Of a stretch of DNA of 64,000 nucleotides, positions 26,848 through 36,334 are shown one piece after another. The notes under the pieces are model-generated. The model saw only the letters and a program-made list of their open reading frames with translations. It had not been told where the DNA came from and did no database searches. A program made the translations under genes and the position numbers. Origin of the DNA: Ihuprevotella massiliensis (GTDB lineage: Bacteria > Bacteroidota > Bacteroidia > Bacteroidales > Bacteroidaceae); assembly GCA_900095835.1 (NCBI GenBank), contig LT608321.1, positions 2,617,138-2,681,137 of the forward strand. The letters are read 5' to 3'. Positions within the stretch are counted from its first letter, which is position 1. The number at the start of each line of letters is the position of its first letter.

Positions 26848-29800
26848 TTAGTTCTTTACGAGTTTCACGGTGCGGACGAGTTTACCATCGCGTTCGATAC
26901 GGAGGAGGTAAGTGCCTGGAGTACCGAGATAGAGGCTTGCGTTGTTGCCAGCTGCAATGTGTGCAGACTTTTGTGTTACAAGTTGTCCAGCGAGGTTGTA
27001 AAGAGAAATATTATAATGTCCAGATTGTTCAAATTCAATCATAACATTTTCTCCTACAGTTGTGGCTTTGAACTCATCAGATTGAGCTTTTTCAATGCCA
27101 GTGATTCCTGTACCCACTTTGATGACAGAGAAAGTCTTGCTGTCGCTACCAAGGGCATTGGTGAGCGTAAGTGTCACATTGTACATACCATCCTTAGAGA
27201 AGGCAATGTTAGCAGAACCCGCTTGGTCATTACCCACTGCATTTGTGATGGTTGCATTCTTAGCAGTCCAAGTAGCTGTGGTCTTAACAGGGAATGCTGT
27301 ACCCTTAATGAAGGGACATCCAGAAGTGTAGGAGGGCTCTACCCAGTTGATGTTGCCTTGACCTTCACCACCTGCAGAAACATAGTTGTGCAAACCAGCT
27401 TGTGCAGTGATTTCACCTACAGAGGTAAACTTCTTGTCAGTGGCTTTGTCTTCAAAAGACCATAGTGCAGCAAGGCCTTGAGGAAGGGCTTCCTTGTTCA
27501 AATCCTTCATAGAAGTTTGAACATCTTCGGCTGTGATGGGCTTGTTCCAAATTTGGAAATTGTCAATAACACCATCAATACCAGCGCGGAATGCCGCTGT
27601 ACCACCAGCTGCAATTACCATGCGATTCGTGATGGAATAGACGTTTGATTCAAAGCCTACAGGAGAAGTTTGTTCTGCACCGCCATGTTTCCATTTCGTA
27701 ACTTCTTGCTTGATGCCATTAACATAGAAGTCAGAGCGGAATGCTCCGCTAGCATCGTATTCGAAGTTGAATGCAAGGTGTACCCAGCTACCTACGGGGA
27801 GCTTAGTTTTACCAAAGGTATATTGCAACTCTGTGTTGTTAGAAGCGTCGGTGCCACGGAAGGTGTAACTTCCAATAGTACCATCTGCATTGAGTGAAGT
27901 CCAAATCCAGCCCCAGTCAGTCTTAGGCCAGCCGTCTTGTTTGCTCGCAATGCTAAGAAGCTGTGTAGCACCAGCAGAGAGCTTGTTGATTTTGAGCCAA
28001 TAAGCTACGCCGAAGCTCTTGTTGTTGTCAACCTTAACGTCAGCAACAGGCACACCGAATCGTTCTTCCTTGAGTTCTACACCTTGTGATCCAGAACCAT
28101 CAGCTTCACGTCCTGTGTAAGCGAATGCTGCAGCTTCGTTAACCTTGAGCTCAATGTTGGAGTTTTCATTGTTGGCAGTGAGCGTCTTGATTTCAGGAAG
28201 TGCACCAACTTCTTTGCTCGTGATTTGAACGAAAGAAGCAAATTCGCGAGTGGTTTCTTTACGACCCTCAGCTGTTTGCTCGTTTCCAGTAACCTTTAGC
28301 GTGTAGCTACCAACATTGGCAAGTCCATTGACTTGAACTTTATTTCCAGTGCCTGAGAACACTTCTTCACCCTTGCTGTCAACAATCTTCCAGGTTGCGT
28401 CTTCGTGGAGAGGATCAACGTAACCAATTTCAAAAGCTTCGTTAGGTTTGATGGTCTTCTTGTTGATTTGGACGTCATCGTTATAAGCGTAGTTAGAGGC
28501 TTCGAGGAAGTCTGTCCAGCTGATAGCAGATTCTGTCTTATGATCAAGAGAAAGAGCAGAAACACCCAAACGAACCTTGGCTTTTGTTTCGGTGAGTTCA
28601 AGAGGTATGTTGTAGAACATAGCCGCCCATGAAGTGGTTACACCCATGAGGATAGGTTGCTTTCCTTCTTGTTGAGCGTAAATCTTGAACATTGATGTCT
28701 TCACATCACTGTTGTAGCATGGTTCTCCTGCTGGCTTATCGTTCTTCATGTTGAAGATAAGCTTCGCATCAACACCATTACGGCTGAACGCCAGCAATTT
28801 TGAAGATTTGATTTCAGGAGCAGAAGGAGTAGCAACTGCTGCAGAAGGACGAGAGAGTGAGAATTCACCCAAGTAGAAGTCAAGATTCTCAGCATTCTCT
28901 AAGTGGAGTGCCACGAGAGCCAACTTTTTACCATTGAAGGCTTCTGAGAGGGTGAACTTCTTTTCAACCCAAACGTCTTCATCGGCATCTTGTGTTGCTT
29001 CGAGAACCTTGAAGTCACTTTCATTGATGGCAGCTGCTTCCGCACCTTCGGCAGTGAGTGTCAAGTGCACATTGGCTTTACCACTCTTTACCTTATAGCG
29101 GAGAGTGATGACATCACCTGTGGCAAGTGCATACTGAGTTTTGAAAAGATGGAGGAACTCATTAGCGGATGTGCCATTGATGCGCAAGCTAGAACCACCC
29201 ATATAGGCTTCGTCCCAAGAGAACTCCGCATTCAAACCATTGCTCACAACATCGTTACTTGTGCGACCGAGCACCTTGTTGGCAAACCACCAGCGCCAAG
29301 TGGGAAGGTAGTCTTGCACACCAATGTTGTACCATTCGCGATTGTTTTGCTGCTTACCCATCCAGTTGAAGTACTTACCATTACCCAAGTTGAAGTAGGA
29401 GATGAATGGTTCTTCTGCCAAATCCCAAGATAGAGTAGAACGCGCAGACATCATGCTTGCCATGCCGGGGAAATCGAAATTATCGGCATTGTATTTGAGC
29501 GAGTTCTTCATTTCTGGGAGGTTAGCTGGGTTGCGTGAGCCACCAGTAAACCAACGTTCGGTGCGGAGCATATAGGTTCTCTGCTTGATGTCAGGAGTAG
29601 ATCCCTTTTCGCCGCGGCTTTCCCAGAACATGTTGCGTGAGTGTGCGCCCCAAAGACCAATAGAGATGGGATAGTCTTTGAGCAATGTCCAGTTGATGCC
29701 ATTCCTAGGTTCAGCTCCTTGCATGTTCACACCTGCGTAGAGGTAGAGAGGATTGCGGTTGATTGATTTAGCGTGTTCTACAGAACTTTCTAGAAGATCT

Positions 29801-30606
29801 GTTCCATAACTCCAGTTGTAGTTGAAGAAGAGAGACGCGGCAGGTTTTCCGTCTACACCAAAATTTTTCTCGTTGTGACTTGCAAGACCTTGGTCAAACA
29901 TGATAGAACCACGATCATTCGTGCCATCATACCACATGTTTTCAAACACGGGGTTCTTGTCCTTCATCTTTTCGTTGAGGGCAACGTGGAGTTCACGGAT
30001 GGCTTTTGTTTCTGCAAAACCACTGCTATATTCAGAGTTATAACCGAATCCGTCGACACCATAGTAATTAAGGAACTGAGCAGCTTTGTCTGCACCAGCA
30101 GTACTCATTTGCTTCAGACATCTTTTCCAGGCGTTAGGCAAAGTGGTATTAGGAATACCTGCAACGGAAGTTACTGCCACACCATTTTTGTGGGCTACAT
30201 CCAAAAAAGCTGCGGGAACGCGGCCAAGAGGAGCAGACCAGTCGCCCCAGTGGTCAACATAGTTCCACATGGAAAAGACTTCGCTATCGAAGATTCCGTT
30301 GGGAAGGGCGTTGATTTCAGGATCATTGATAGGCAACCAAGCTACAAGACGCTTGTCCACTTCTGGCTTAATGCCAAGGCGTACTTGCGTAGCATTGTTG
30401 TTAAAATGTTTGCGAGGCTTCACACGTGAGATGAAGAAGTTATCGTCTTCAGAGATTGTGCTGCCTGGTGTCCAGTTGCTTAGTTTTTCGCCAAATTGCT
30501 CGCTGCTATATCCCCATGTGATATAGTCCTTTTTGAGCTGTTGCGCATAACCGTTCGTAGCCATCACAGCCAAGAGGGTTGAGATGAATAGAGTAGCTTT
30601 TCTCAT
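26848..30606 (-). CDS. Secreted GH85 endo-beta-N-acetylglucosaminidase with LamG, PKD-like and T9SS sorting domains
   Basis: It cuts the chitobiose core of N-glycans, releasing the glycan from protein. The protein has 1252 residues: signal peptide (1-21), then the GH85 catalytic barrel (about 30-420) with the Asn-x-Glu pair as N190/E192 in VDGFGYNSEYS and the following ENMWYDGTNDRG and FFNYNWSYGTD. After that come beta-sandwich modules, a LamG-like domain (about 830-1010), a PKD-like stretch with YNVTLTLTNALG, and a C-terminal type IX sorting domain (about 1170-1252; ISLYNLAGQLV, GTYLLRIERDGKLVRTVKLV). It should therefore pass the outer membrane by T9SS and be surface-bound or released. SusD and SusC lie directly upstream. 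Confidence 0.9.
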   Translation of the reverse strand: MRKATLFISTLLAVMATNGYAQQLKKDYITWGYSSEQFGEKLSNWTPGSTISEDDNFFISRVKPRKHFNNNATQVRLGIKPEVDKRLVAWLPINDPEINALPNGIFDSEVFSMWNYVDHWGDWSAPLGRVPAAFLDVAHKNGVAVTSVAGIPNTTLPNAWKRCLKQMSTAGADKAAQFLNYYGVDGFGYNSEYSSGFAETKAIRELHVALNEKMKDKNPVFENMWYDGTNDRGSIMFDQGLASHNEKNFGVDGKPAASLFFNYNWSYGTDLLESSVEHAKSINRNPLYLYAGVNMQGAEPRNGINWTLLKDYPISIGLWGAHSRNMFWESRGEKGSTPDIKQRTYMLRTERWFTGGSRNPANLPEMKNSLKYNADNFDFPGMASMMSARSTLSWDLAEEPFISYFNLGNGKYFNWMGKQQNNREWYNIGVQDYLPTWRWWFANKVLGRTSNDVVSNGLNAEFSWDEAYMGGSSLRINGTSANEFLHLFKTQYALATGDVITLRYKVKSGKANVHLTLTAEGAEAAAINESDFKVLEATQDADEDVWVEKKFTLSEAFNGKKLALVALHLENAENLDFYLGEFSLSRPSAAVATPSAPEIKSSKLLAFSRNGVDAKLIFNMKNDKPAGEPCYNSDVKTSMFKIYAQQEGKQPILMGVTTSWAAMFYNIPLELTETKAKVRLGVSALSLDHKTESAISWTDFLEASNYAYNDDVQINKKTIKPNEAFEIGYVDPLHEDATWKIVDSKGEEVFSGTGNKVQVNGLANVGSYTLKVTGNEQTAEGRKETTREFASFVQITSKEVGALPEIKTLTANNENSNIELKVNEAAAFAYTGREADGSGSQGVELKEERFGVPVADVKVDNNKSFGVAYWLKINKLSAGATQLLSIASKQDGWPKTDWGWIWTSLNADGTIGSYTFRGTDASNNTELQYTFGKTKLPVGSWVHLAFNFEYDASGAFRSDFYVNGIKQEVTKWKHGGAEQTSPVGFESNVYSITNRMVIAAGGTAAFRAGIDGVIDNFQIWNKPITAEDVQTSMKDLNKEALPQGLAALWSFEDKATDKKFTSVGEITAQAGLHNYVSAGGEGQGNINWVEPSYTSGCPFIKGTAFPVKTTATWTAKNATITNAVGNDQAGSANIAFSKDGMYNVTLTLTNALGSDSKTFSVIKVGTGITGIEKAQSDEFKATTVGENVMIEFEQSGHYNISLYNLAGQLVTQKSAHIAAGNNASLYLGTPGTYLLRIERDGKLVRTVKLVKN

Positions 30607-30710
30607 GGCACAAAATTTAAATGATTAATAGAGTTGGTTCGTTGTAGAATAAGAGAGTCTTTCGCACAAAGTCTAATTGTTTCTGTGCAAAAGACTCTCC
30701 ATATAATAAA

Positions 30711-32501
30711 TTAGAAGTTAGGTGTGTTTACATCCCACCACAAACGAGTGGATTGGAGGTCTTCACCACCTAATGCATTAAGTCCTGTTGCTTCAATGTT
30801 ACCTTTCGTGATAGGATCGGTAGCATTCCAAGGAATGCGACGGATAATGTCTCCATATTGGAGTGAACCATCACCGTCATCGGCATTGAGGACATTAAAG
30901 AGTTTGGGATAGCCAGTGCGACGAAGTTCTGTCCAAGCTTCTGTAGACAGTGGGAAGAGCGCGATGTACTTTTGAGTGATAATCTTTTCGAGTTTCACTT
31001 CGCGGTCATCAGACTCGTTCCACTTCACACCAATCTTGGTGAGTGATGGCCAGTCTTCGCCTCCCATGGGATCTTTCTGCACGTAAGCCGTGGGTTTATC
31101 CTTCTGGATGTAGTTTGCCACAAGTGTGCTGTAAGGACTGCTGCTGATGAGTGAGGGGTCTTCTACATAAGCATGACGAATACCTTCATTGTAGAATTGC
31201 TCAGCAGTACCGCCCATGTTCCAACCACGAATTGCACCTTCGGCACGGAGGAAGCATACTTCAGCATACTTTACGTAGTAAGCAGGGGCATTCTTCATAA
31301 CATCGTAAGCAAATGAAGAATAGCGACCATATTGGTTGCCCGCAGATTTTTTACCTTCACCTACGAAGGTTCCTACGCGAATACCTACGATACGGCTGTC
31401 GTCTGGAGTCACTTCTTTTTTGCTGTTGGTGATGTCACCACTATTGTTCTTCCAAAGGTAGTGAGTCGTGGGATGATCAAGGCTCATAAGGAGAGATTCC
31501 ATAGAAGCACTTAAGCGAGTGTCGTCCCAGTTGACCATGATTTCGGCTAAAGCATGCTTACCACCCATCTTCTTGACGAAGATACCATGTTGGTCATTTA
31601 CGCTCTCTATCACACCATTCTTAACCGCTTCTTCAGCCCATTTTCTAGCCGTTTCAGGTTCTGTCTTTACGATGTGCATAGCCATACGTAGTTTGAGGGA
31701 ATTAGCCAAAGCAATGTAGCTCTTCATTCCTTGGAATCCACGTTCACTATCAAGGTTACTTTCGTTGTAGGTCATGCACAATTCTTCGATACCATCTTTA
31801 TACCATTGAGGACGTTGGTCAAAGGCTTTGAGCGTTGTCACAATTGTGTCAATATTTTGCACAATGCCGTGATAGATGGTCTTCAAATCGTTATAGACCT
31901 TAGGATTCTGCGAGTTTTTCTTATCCTCGAGATAAGTGAAAGGTCCAGCCATATCAGCCAATTCTTGTGCTCCAATACAATAGTAGAGCAAGTTGATGGC
32001 CTTCATTTCAGGTATGCTGTCCGACATGGGATGGTGCAAAATAGGCATTAATGCATTTTTTGCTCCCGTGTAAGCGCCGAATGGACCTCCATTGAAGCCA
32101 TCTACGATGCGATAGCTGGAAGTTAGGCGTCCGCCAAAGTTGTGAGGTACTGTCAAGTATCCAGCATAAGCATCGGGCCCCAATGAATAGAAAAATTGGT
32201 AGTTGTGTGGGCTAGAAGGGAGAAGCCCCCAGCTTTCTGTCTTACCGCCACGGAGCAAGCATTGTCCCGTTTTACTTTGAGGGTAAACATCTCTTTCTAG
32301 AACCTCACGTGCTTTGGCAAAGCCCTCTTTGGTCACTTGCTTGTGATAGTCGATGACATCGACATTGCCTACATAGACCTTATTGTCAATGGAGCGGTCG
32401 TTTACTTGCAACGAATCGAGGGGGTCGTCATAGTCTAAGCATGACTGCATACCAAAAGAGGCAAAAGCTAAGAGCCCAATGGCATAGATATTTTTGTTCA
32501 T
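30711..32501 (-). CDS. SusD/RagB-like nutrient-binding outer-membrane lipoprotein
   Basis: The 596-residue lipoprotein has a lipobox ending at Cys21 (SFGMQSC), followed by an acidic stretch (LDYDDPLD) that fits the Bacteroidota surface-export signal. SusD features are the helical TPR region (PEMKAINLLYYCIGAQELADM and SLKLRMAMHIVKTEPETARKWAEEAV) and the C-terminal KYIALFPLSTEAWTELRRTGYP. It caps the SusC channel and binds the glycan. It starts 21 bases after susC and precedes the GH85 gene by 104 bases, so N-glycan is the likely ligand. Confidence 0.94.
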   Translation of the reverse strand: MNKNIYAIGLLAFASFGMQSCLDYDDPLDSLQVNDRSIDNKVYVGNVDVIDYHKQVTKEGFAKAREVLERDVYPQSKTGQCLLRGGKTESWGLLPSSPHNYQFFYSLGPDAYAGYLTVPHNFGGRLTSSYRIVDGFNGGPFGAYTGAKNALMPILHHPMSDSIPEMKAINLLYYCIGAQELADMAGPFTYLEDKKNSQNPKVYNDLKTIYHGIVQNIDTIVTTLKAFDQRPQWYKDGIEELCMTYNESNLDSERGFQGMKSYIALANSLKLRMAMHIVKTEPETARKWAEEAVKNGVIESVNDQHGIFVKKMGGKHALAEIMVNWDDTRLSASMESLLMSLDHPTTHYLWKNNSGDITNSKKEVTPDDSRIVGIRVGTFVGEGKKSAGNQYGRYSSFAYDVMKNAPAYYVKYAEVCFLRAEGAIRGWNMGGTAEQFYNEGIRHAYVEDPSLISSSPYSTLVANYIQKDKPTAYVQKDPMGGEDWPSLTKIGVKWNESDDREVKLEKIITQKYIALFPLSTEAWTELRRTGYPKLFNVLNADDGDGSLQYGDIIRRIPWNATDPITKGNIEATGLNALGGEDLQSTRLWWDVNTPNF

Positions 32502-32522
32502 GATGTTGTTGCTATATAAAGG

Positions 32523-35500
32523 TTAGAAATTGAGCTTGATATTCACACCAAATGAGCGAGCAGAAGGAAGGTTGAATATTTCGAAACCACCCAATCCATT
32601 TGCTGTAGAGAGTGAAATATCTGGGTCTACAGGTGCCTTCTTGTAGATGAAGAAGAGATTGCGTGCAATGACAGAGACATTGAGGTTCTTACCTTCGCCT
32701 AGCAAGTTACGCCAGTTGTAGCCAATAGAGAGCTCACGTAGACGGAAGTTTGTAGCATCATAGATGTAATCGATAGCACTGCTACTACCAACAGCTTCAT
32801 AATACTTGCGACCATTTACAATGTCACGTCCTTCGTTGATGGCAAGTCCCCATGAGCCGTCAGCTGCTTTCAGTCCAGTTGCTTCGGCATGGCGACGAGC
32901 TTCTCCTGTACGTTCTGAAACTCCAAGACGATCGAGGTAACCTTCAGTGAGGGAAACAACCTTACCGCCAATTCGACCATTGACAAGGAAGTAGAGTGAG
33001 AAGTTCTTATAGAAGAATGTGTTGCTCCAAGAGAGTTGAATGTTGGAGTTCATATTACCCACATTCAGGCCAAAACGTTCACCGCCTTTGTCGACACGTA
33101 CATTGCCTGCAGAGTTTACATAGCGTTTCTTACCATCGAAAGAGGGTTGTCCCTGATCGTTGATGTAGATATCGCCTGCTTTATGGATGAGCTTACCTCT
33201 TCCTTCAGAGTTGAGGCCACCATTTTCATCACGGTAAACATCGTCACGCCAACGTGTAAAGTCGTTGACATACATTTCACCATAGGGGCGACCAACCTTA
33301 TAGTTTACTTGAACTTTACCACCTGCTACGGAGATAGCCATTTCCTTGTTATGACCATCTTCGACATAGGTCTTTTCTACGCGGTTGTGGTTATAAGAGA
33401 AGTTTACACTTGTCTTCCAGCGCAAACCAGGAATGATGTTGTGCCAGTCATAACCTACGGTAGCTTCGATACCTTGGTTGCGGATGACACCACTATTTAC
33501 AGGCTGAGACTTACCATTTGAAGCTGCGATAGTGAGATAAGAGTTATGCATCGCAGCATTATAATAGGTCACGTCAACATTCAAACGATTGTTGAAGAAC
33601 TGAGTTTCAACACCAGTTTCAAATGAACGAGTCTTTTCAGGGATAGGCCAGAAGTTGTTGTAACCTAATACACTAGCAGCCCCCGTTCGTGGGTCAATCG
33701 TTACGGAATTGAAGAGTACGTTAGGGATAGAGTTACCTACTTCTGAGTAACTAATGCGATATTTCACGTATTCATCCTTCCAGTTAAACAAGCTAGAGAG
33801 GATGGCATTAGCACCAAATCCGAAATAACCATAGTTATCAGGTGTGCCAAGTGCAGAGAATTGGCGGAAAGTGCGGTACCAGTCACGACGATAAGAACCG
33901 TCAACATAAACCATGTCTTTCCATCCTACTTGGGCAGTGAAGAGAGCTGCTTTATCCCAGTTACTAGTCGTGTTCTTGGTTGTTCCACCAGCACCACCAG
34001 AAGAGGGATCGAAGCGATTGACAATCGTAGGAAGGTCCTTTAAGATATAACCTTGAGATGTGTCATAAGTCGCATTGGTGTAGGTACTCACGTTTGTACC
34101 TTTAATGACGTGACCCACCCAACCAGCGGTAGCTGAAATGCTCCAGTCTTGGATTTGCTTGTTGTAAGAAAGTAAGTAGTCTGTGTAGATTTCGTTGGTT
34201 CTATTGTTAGATAGATAGTACGTACCAAAGTCGTTCATGGCCTGTGGTCCCCAAGTGGAAGCGTAGGTTTTGCCTTCCGCACTATATCTAGAGTGGTCGA
34301 TGCTTACGCGAGCTTGGAAAGCTAATCCATCATAGATATCAAATCTACCTTGCAAGTTACCATAGAAACGGTCATCACGTGCGACGCTGCTATTCTGGTT
34401 GAGCAACCAATAGGGGTTGTTTTTTTCTGCAGTTTGGAAAGCCCATTCTTGCAATGGTCCAGAAAGTTTTGAGCGACCACTCGTTTCTTTATAAGCGCCT
34501 GTAACTGGGTCAGCTATAAAATAGGAACGTTCTGCTGATTGCCACTGACCAGGGGTGGACACATGATTGCGGTAGTAGTCAAAATCTACGTTGCGTGGCA
34601 AGGTGTAGAGGTCGTAAATGGGGTTACCCACTGTACCACCACCCATGCGGTTGTTGGTCTTCGTTTGTACGTAGTTGGCATTAACATCAATGTTAACGCG
34701 ATTCCAGAAGTTATAGCTTTGGCGGAAAGAGAGTGTATTACGGTTGTAGTTATTACTCTCCAACATACCATTAGAGTGGGAATTGGCAATTGAGAAATAA
34801 GTCTTGATCTTTTCTGTACCGCCGGAGAGAGAAACCGAGTTGTTAGCCGTTACACCTGTGCGGAAGAAGTCTGAGACATCGTCGTTTGCCGAATTGCGTA
34901 AGTGAATGTTGCGTGTGCCACCAATGGTGGGTGCAGCATTGACAGTAGCAGTGTATGCACCACCACCAGGAAGTTTATCTCCCCAGCTATCTAGCGATAG
35001 ACCACCGGAGCTTACTTCCGCTCCATAGGCGTTTTGAAGTTTTGGGGTAAGTAGTGGATTTTCAAAGGTGATGTTAGAGTTAACATTCACATCAAGTTTA
35101 CCTTCCTTACCTTTCTTTGTCGTAATCATAACGACACCATTCGCTGCAGCCGAACCATAGAGAGCTGCAGCATTAGCGCCTTTCAAGATGTTCATCGACT
35201 CGATGTCATCAGGGTTAATCATAGAAAGAGGGTCAGAACCTTCAGCTACACTCGAATAGGTAAGGTTGTATGCTTGGTTAGCTTGTCCACGCACATTGTT
35301 GGTCATAGGCACACCGTCCACCACGATGAGAGGGGCGTTGTTACCTTGGATTGACTTGTTACCGCGAAGGGTGATTTTTGAAGCACCACCAGCACCACCA
35401 GCAGAAGGAGTAATCGTAACACCAGAAATCTTACCTTCGATGCCGTTTACCAAGTTAGGGTCTTGCACCTTCATCAACTCGTCTGAACGAAGCATCTGAG

Positions 35501-35915
35501 TCGAATACGTCAGAGAACTTGCTTTACGGGTAATACCCATAGCTGTTACTACCACCTCGTTAAGGTTGGAAGTTTCTTCTTCGAGAGTGAAGTTAAGTTC
35601 AGAGGTACCATCCCATTTCACCGTTTGTGATTTGTAACCGATGAGTGAGACTTTGATAGATGCACCAGGTTTTACGTTCTTGAGGGTGAAAGATCCGTTA
35701 AGCTCTGTTGTGGTACCGGTGCCGGTACCTACAACAATGACGTAAGCACCTACAGCGGGTTCGCCTGTAGCATCAATTACTCGTCCTTTTAGAACGTTTT
35801 TTTGCTGTACATTTGAAGTAGCTGCATGAACAGAAGTGGGGATAAGGCTACTCGCCCCACCAGTTAGCATTGCAACCAAGAGCATCGCTCTTACAGATAG
35901 CATTGGCTTAATCAT
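32523..35915 (-). CDS. SusC/RagA-like TonB-dependent outer-membrane transporter
   Basis: The 1130-residue transporter has a signal peptide, a carboxypeptidase-regulatory-like domain (about 42-115; LKGRVIDATGEPAVGAYVIV), the TonB box region, and the plug with APLIVVDGVPM and the IESMNILKGANAAALYGSAAANGVVMITTKKG signature. A 22-strand barrel ends in SFGVNIKLNF. It imports the oligosaccharide delivered by SusD. It heads the three-gene glycan locus, with a near-consensus promoter about 110 bases upstream; no ECF sigma/anti-sigma pair lies beside it. Confidence 0.96.
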   Translation of the reverse strand: MIKPMLSVRAMLLVAMLTGGASSLIPTSVHAATSNVQQKNVLKGRVIDATGEPAVGAYVIVVGTGTGTTTELNGSFTLKNVKPGASIKVSLIGYKSQTVKWDGTSELNFTLEEETSNLNEVVVTAMGITRKASSLTYSTQMLRSDELMKVQDPNLVNGIEGKISGVTITPSAGGAGGASKITLRGNKSIQGNNAPLIVVDGVPMTNNVRGQANQAYNLTYSSVAEGSDPLSMINPDDIESMNILKGANAAALYGSAAANGVVMITTKKGKEGKLDVNVNSNITFENPLLTPKLQNAYGAEVSSGGLSLDSWGDKLPGGGAYTATVNAAPTIGGTRNIHLRNSANDDVSDFFRTGVTANNSVSLSGGTEKIKTYFSIANSHSNGMLESNNYNRNTLSFRQSYNFWNRVNIDVNANYVQTKTNNRMGGGTVGNPIYDLYTLPRNVDFDYYRNHVSTPGQWQSAERSYFIADPVTGAYKETSGRSKLSGPLQEWAFQTAEKNNPYWLLNQNSSVARDDRFYGNLQGRFDIYDGLAFQARVSIDHSRYSAEGKTYASTWGPQAMNDFGTYYLSNNRTNEIYTDYLLSYNKQIQDWSISATAGWVGHVIKGTNVSTYTNATYDTSQGYILKDLPTIVNRFDPSSGGAGGTTKNTTSNWDKAALFTAQVGWKDMVYVDGSYRRDWYRTFRQFSALGTPDNYGYFGFGANAILSSLFNWKDEYVKYRISYSEVGNSIPNVLFNSVTIDPRTGAASVLGYNNFWPIPEKTRSFETGVETQFFNNRLNVDVTYYNAAMHNSYLTIAASNGKSQPVNSGVIRNQGIEATVGYDWHNIIPGLRWKTSVNFSYNHNRVEKTYVEDGHNKEMAISVAGGKVQVNYKVGRPYGEMYVNDFTRWRDDVYRDENGGLNSEGRGKLIHKAGDIYINDQGQPSFDGKKRYVNSAGNVRVDKGGERFGLNVGNMNSNIQLSWSNTFFYKNFSLYFLVNGRIGGKVVSLTEGYLDRLGVSERTGEARRHAEATGLKAADGSWGLAINEGRDIVNGRKYYEAVGSSSAIDYIYDATNFRLRELSIGYNWRNLLGEGKNLNVSVIARNLFFIYKKAPVDPDISLSTANGLGGFEIFNLPSARSFGVNIKLNF

Positions 35916-36023
35916 GGCATGTTGTGTTTATTTGGAGGTTTTTGCTGTATTTATATGCAGAAAAAAATTGATAACTCGATTCTGATATGCAGAATTGCTA
36001 TGTTCAGTGAGCATTTGTGATAG

Positions 36024-36054
36024 CGAAGATACAGATAAAGTGTTTTACTTCCAA
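36024..36054 (-). promoter_or_regulatory. Promoter of the susC-susD-GH85 operon
   Basis: On the minus strand TTTGG with TTG at 36054-36052, a 20-base spacer, then TATCTTCG (36031-36024; one mismatch to TAnnTTTG). Confidence 0.6.
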
Positions 36055-36248
36055 ATGTTCTGAGCTATTTTTTAGGTTATGTTGCTATTCGAATCGAGAA
36101 TAATCGGCTATTTTTTTAGGGGCTAACTTATTGTCAAATAGAAAGATGCGTACTCTTAGATGATGCCTGTATTTTTTCTGCATTTTTTTGCGAGGCTAGG
36201 TGAGCAGGCTCCGTTTATTTAAATGTGCCTTCTTGACATTTGAAGATG

Positions 36249-36309
36249 ACAAAAGAAGAGGGAATGCTACACTCTCCATTGAAAAGTGTAACATTTCCTC
36301 TTCTTTTGT
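36249..36309 (-). terminator. Terminator of the GSCFA gene
   Basis: Arms of about 25 bases, ACAAAAGAAGAGG..ACACT and AGTGT..CCTCTTCTTTTGT, form a long imperfect hairpin 26 bases past the stop. Confidence 0.75.
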
Positions 36310-36334
36310 GTGTGTTTTGTAGACGCTTCGTCTT

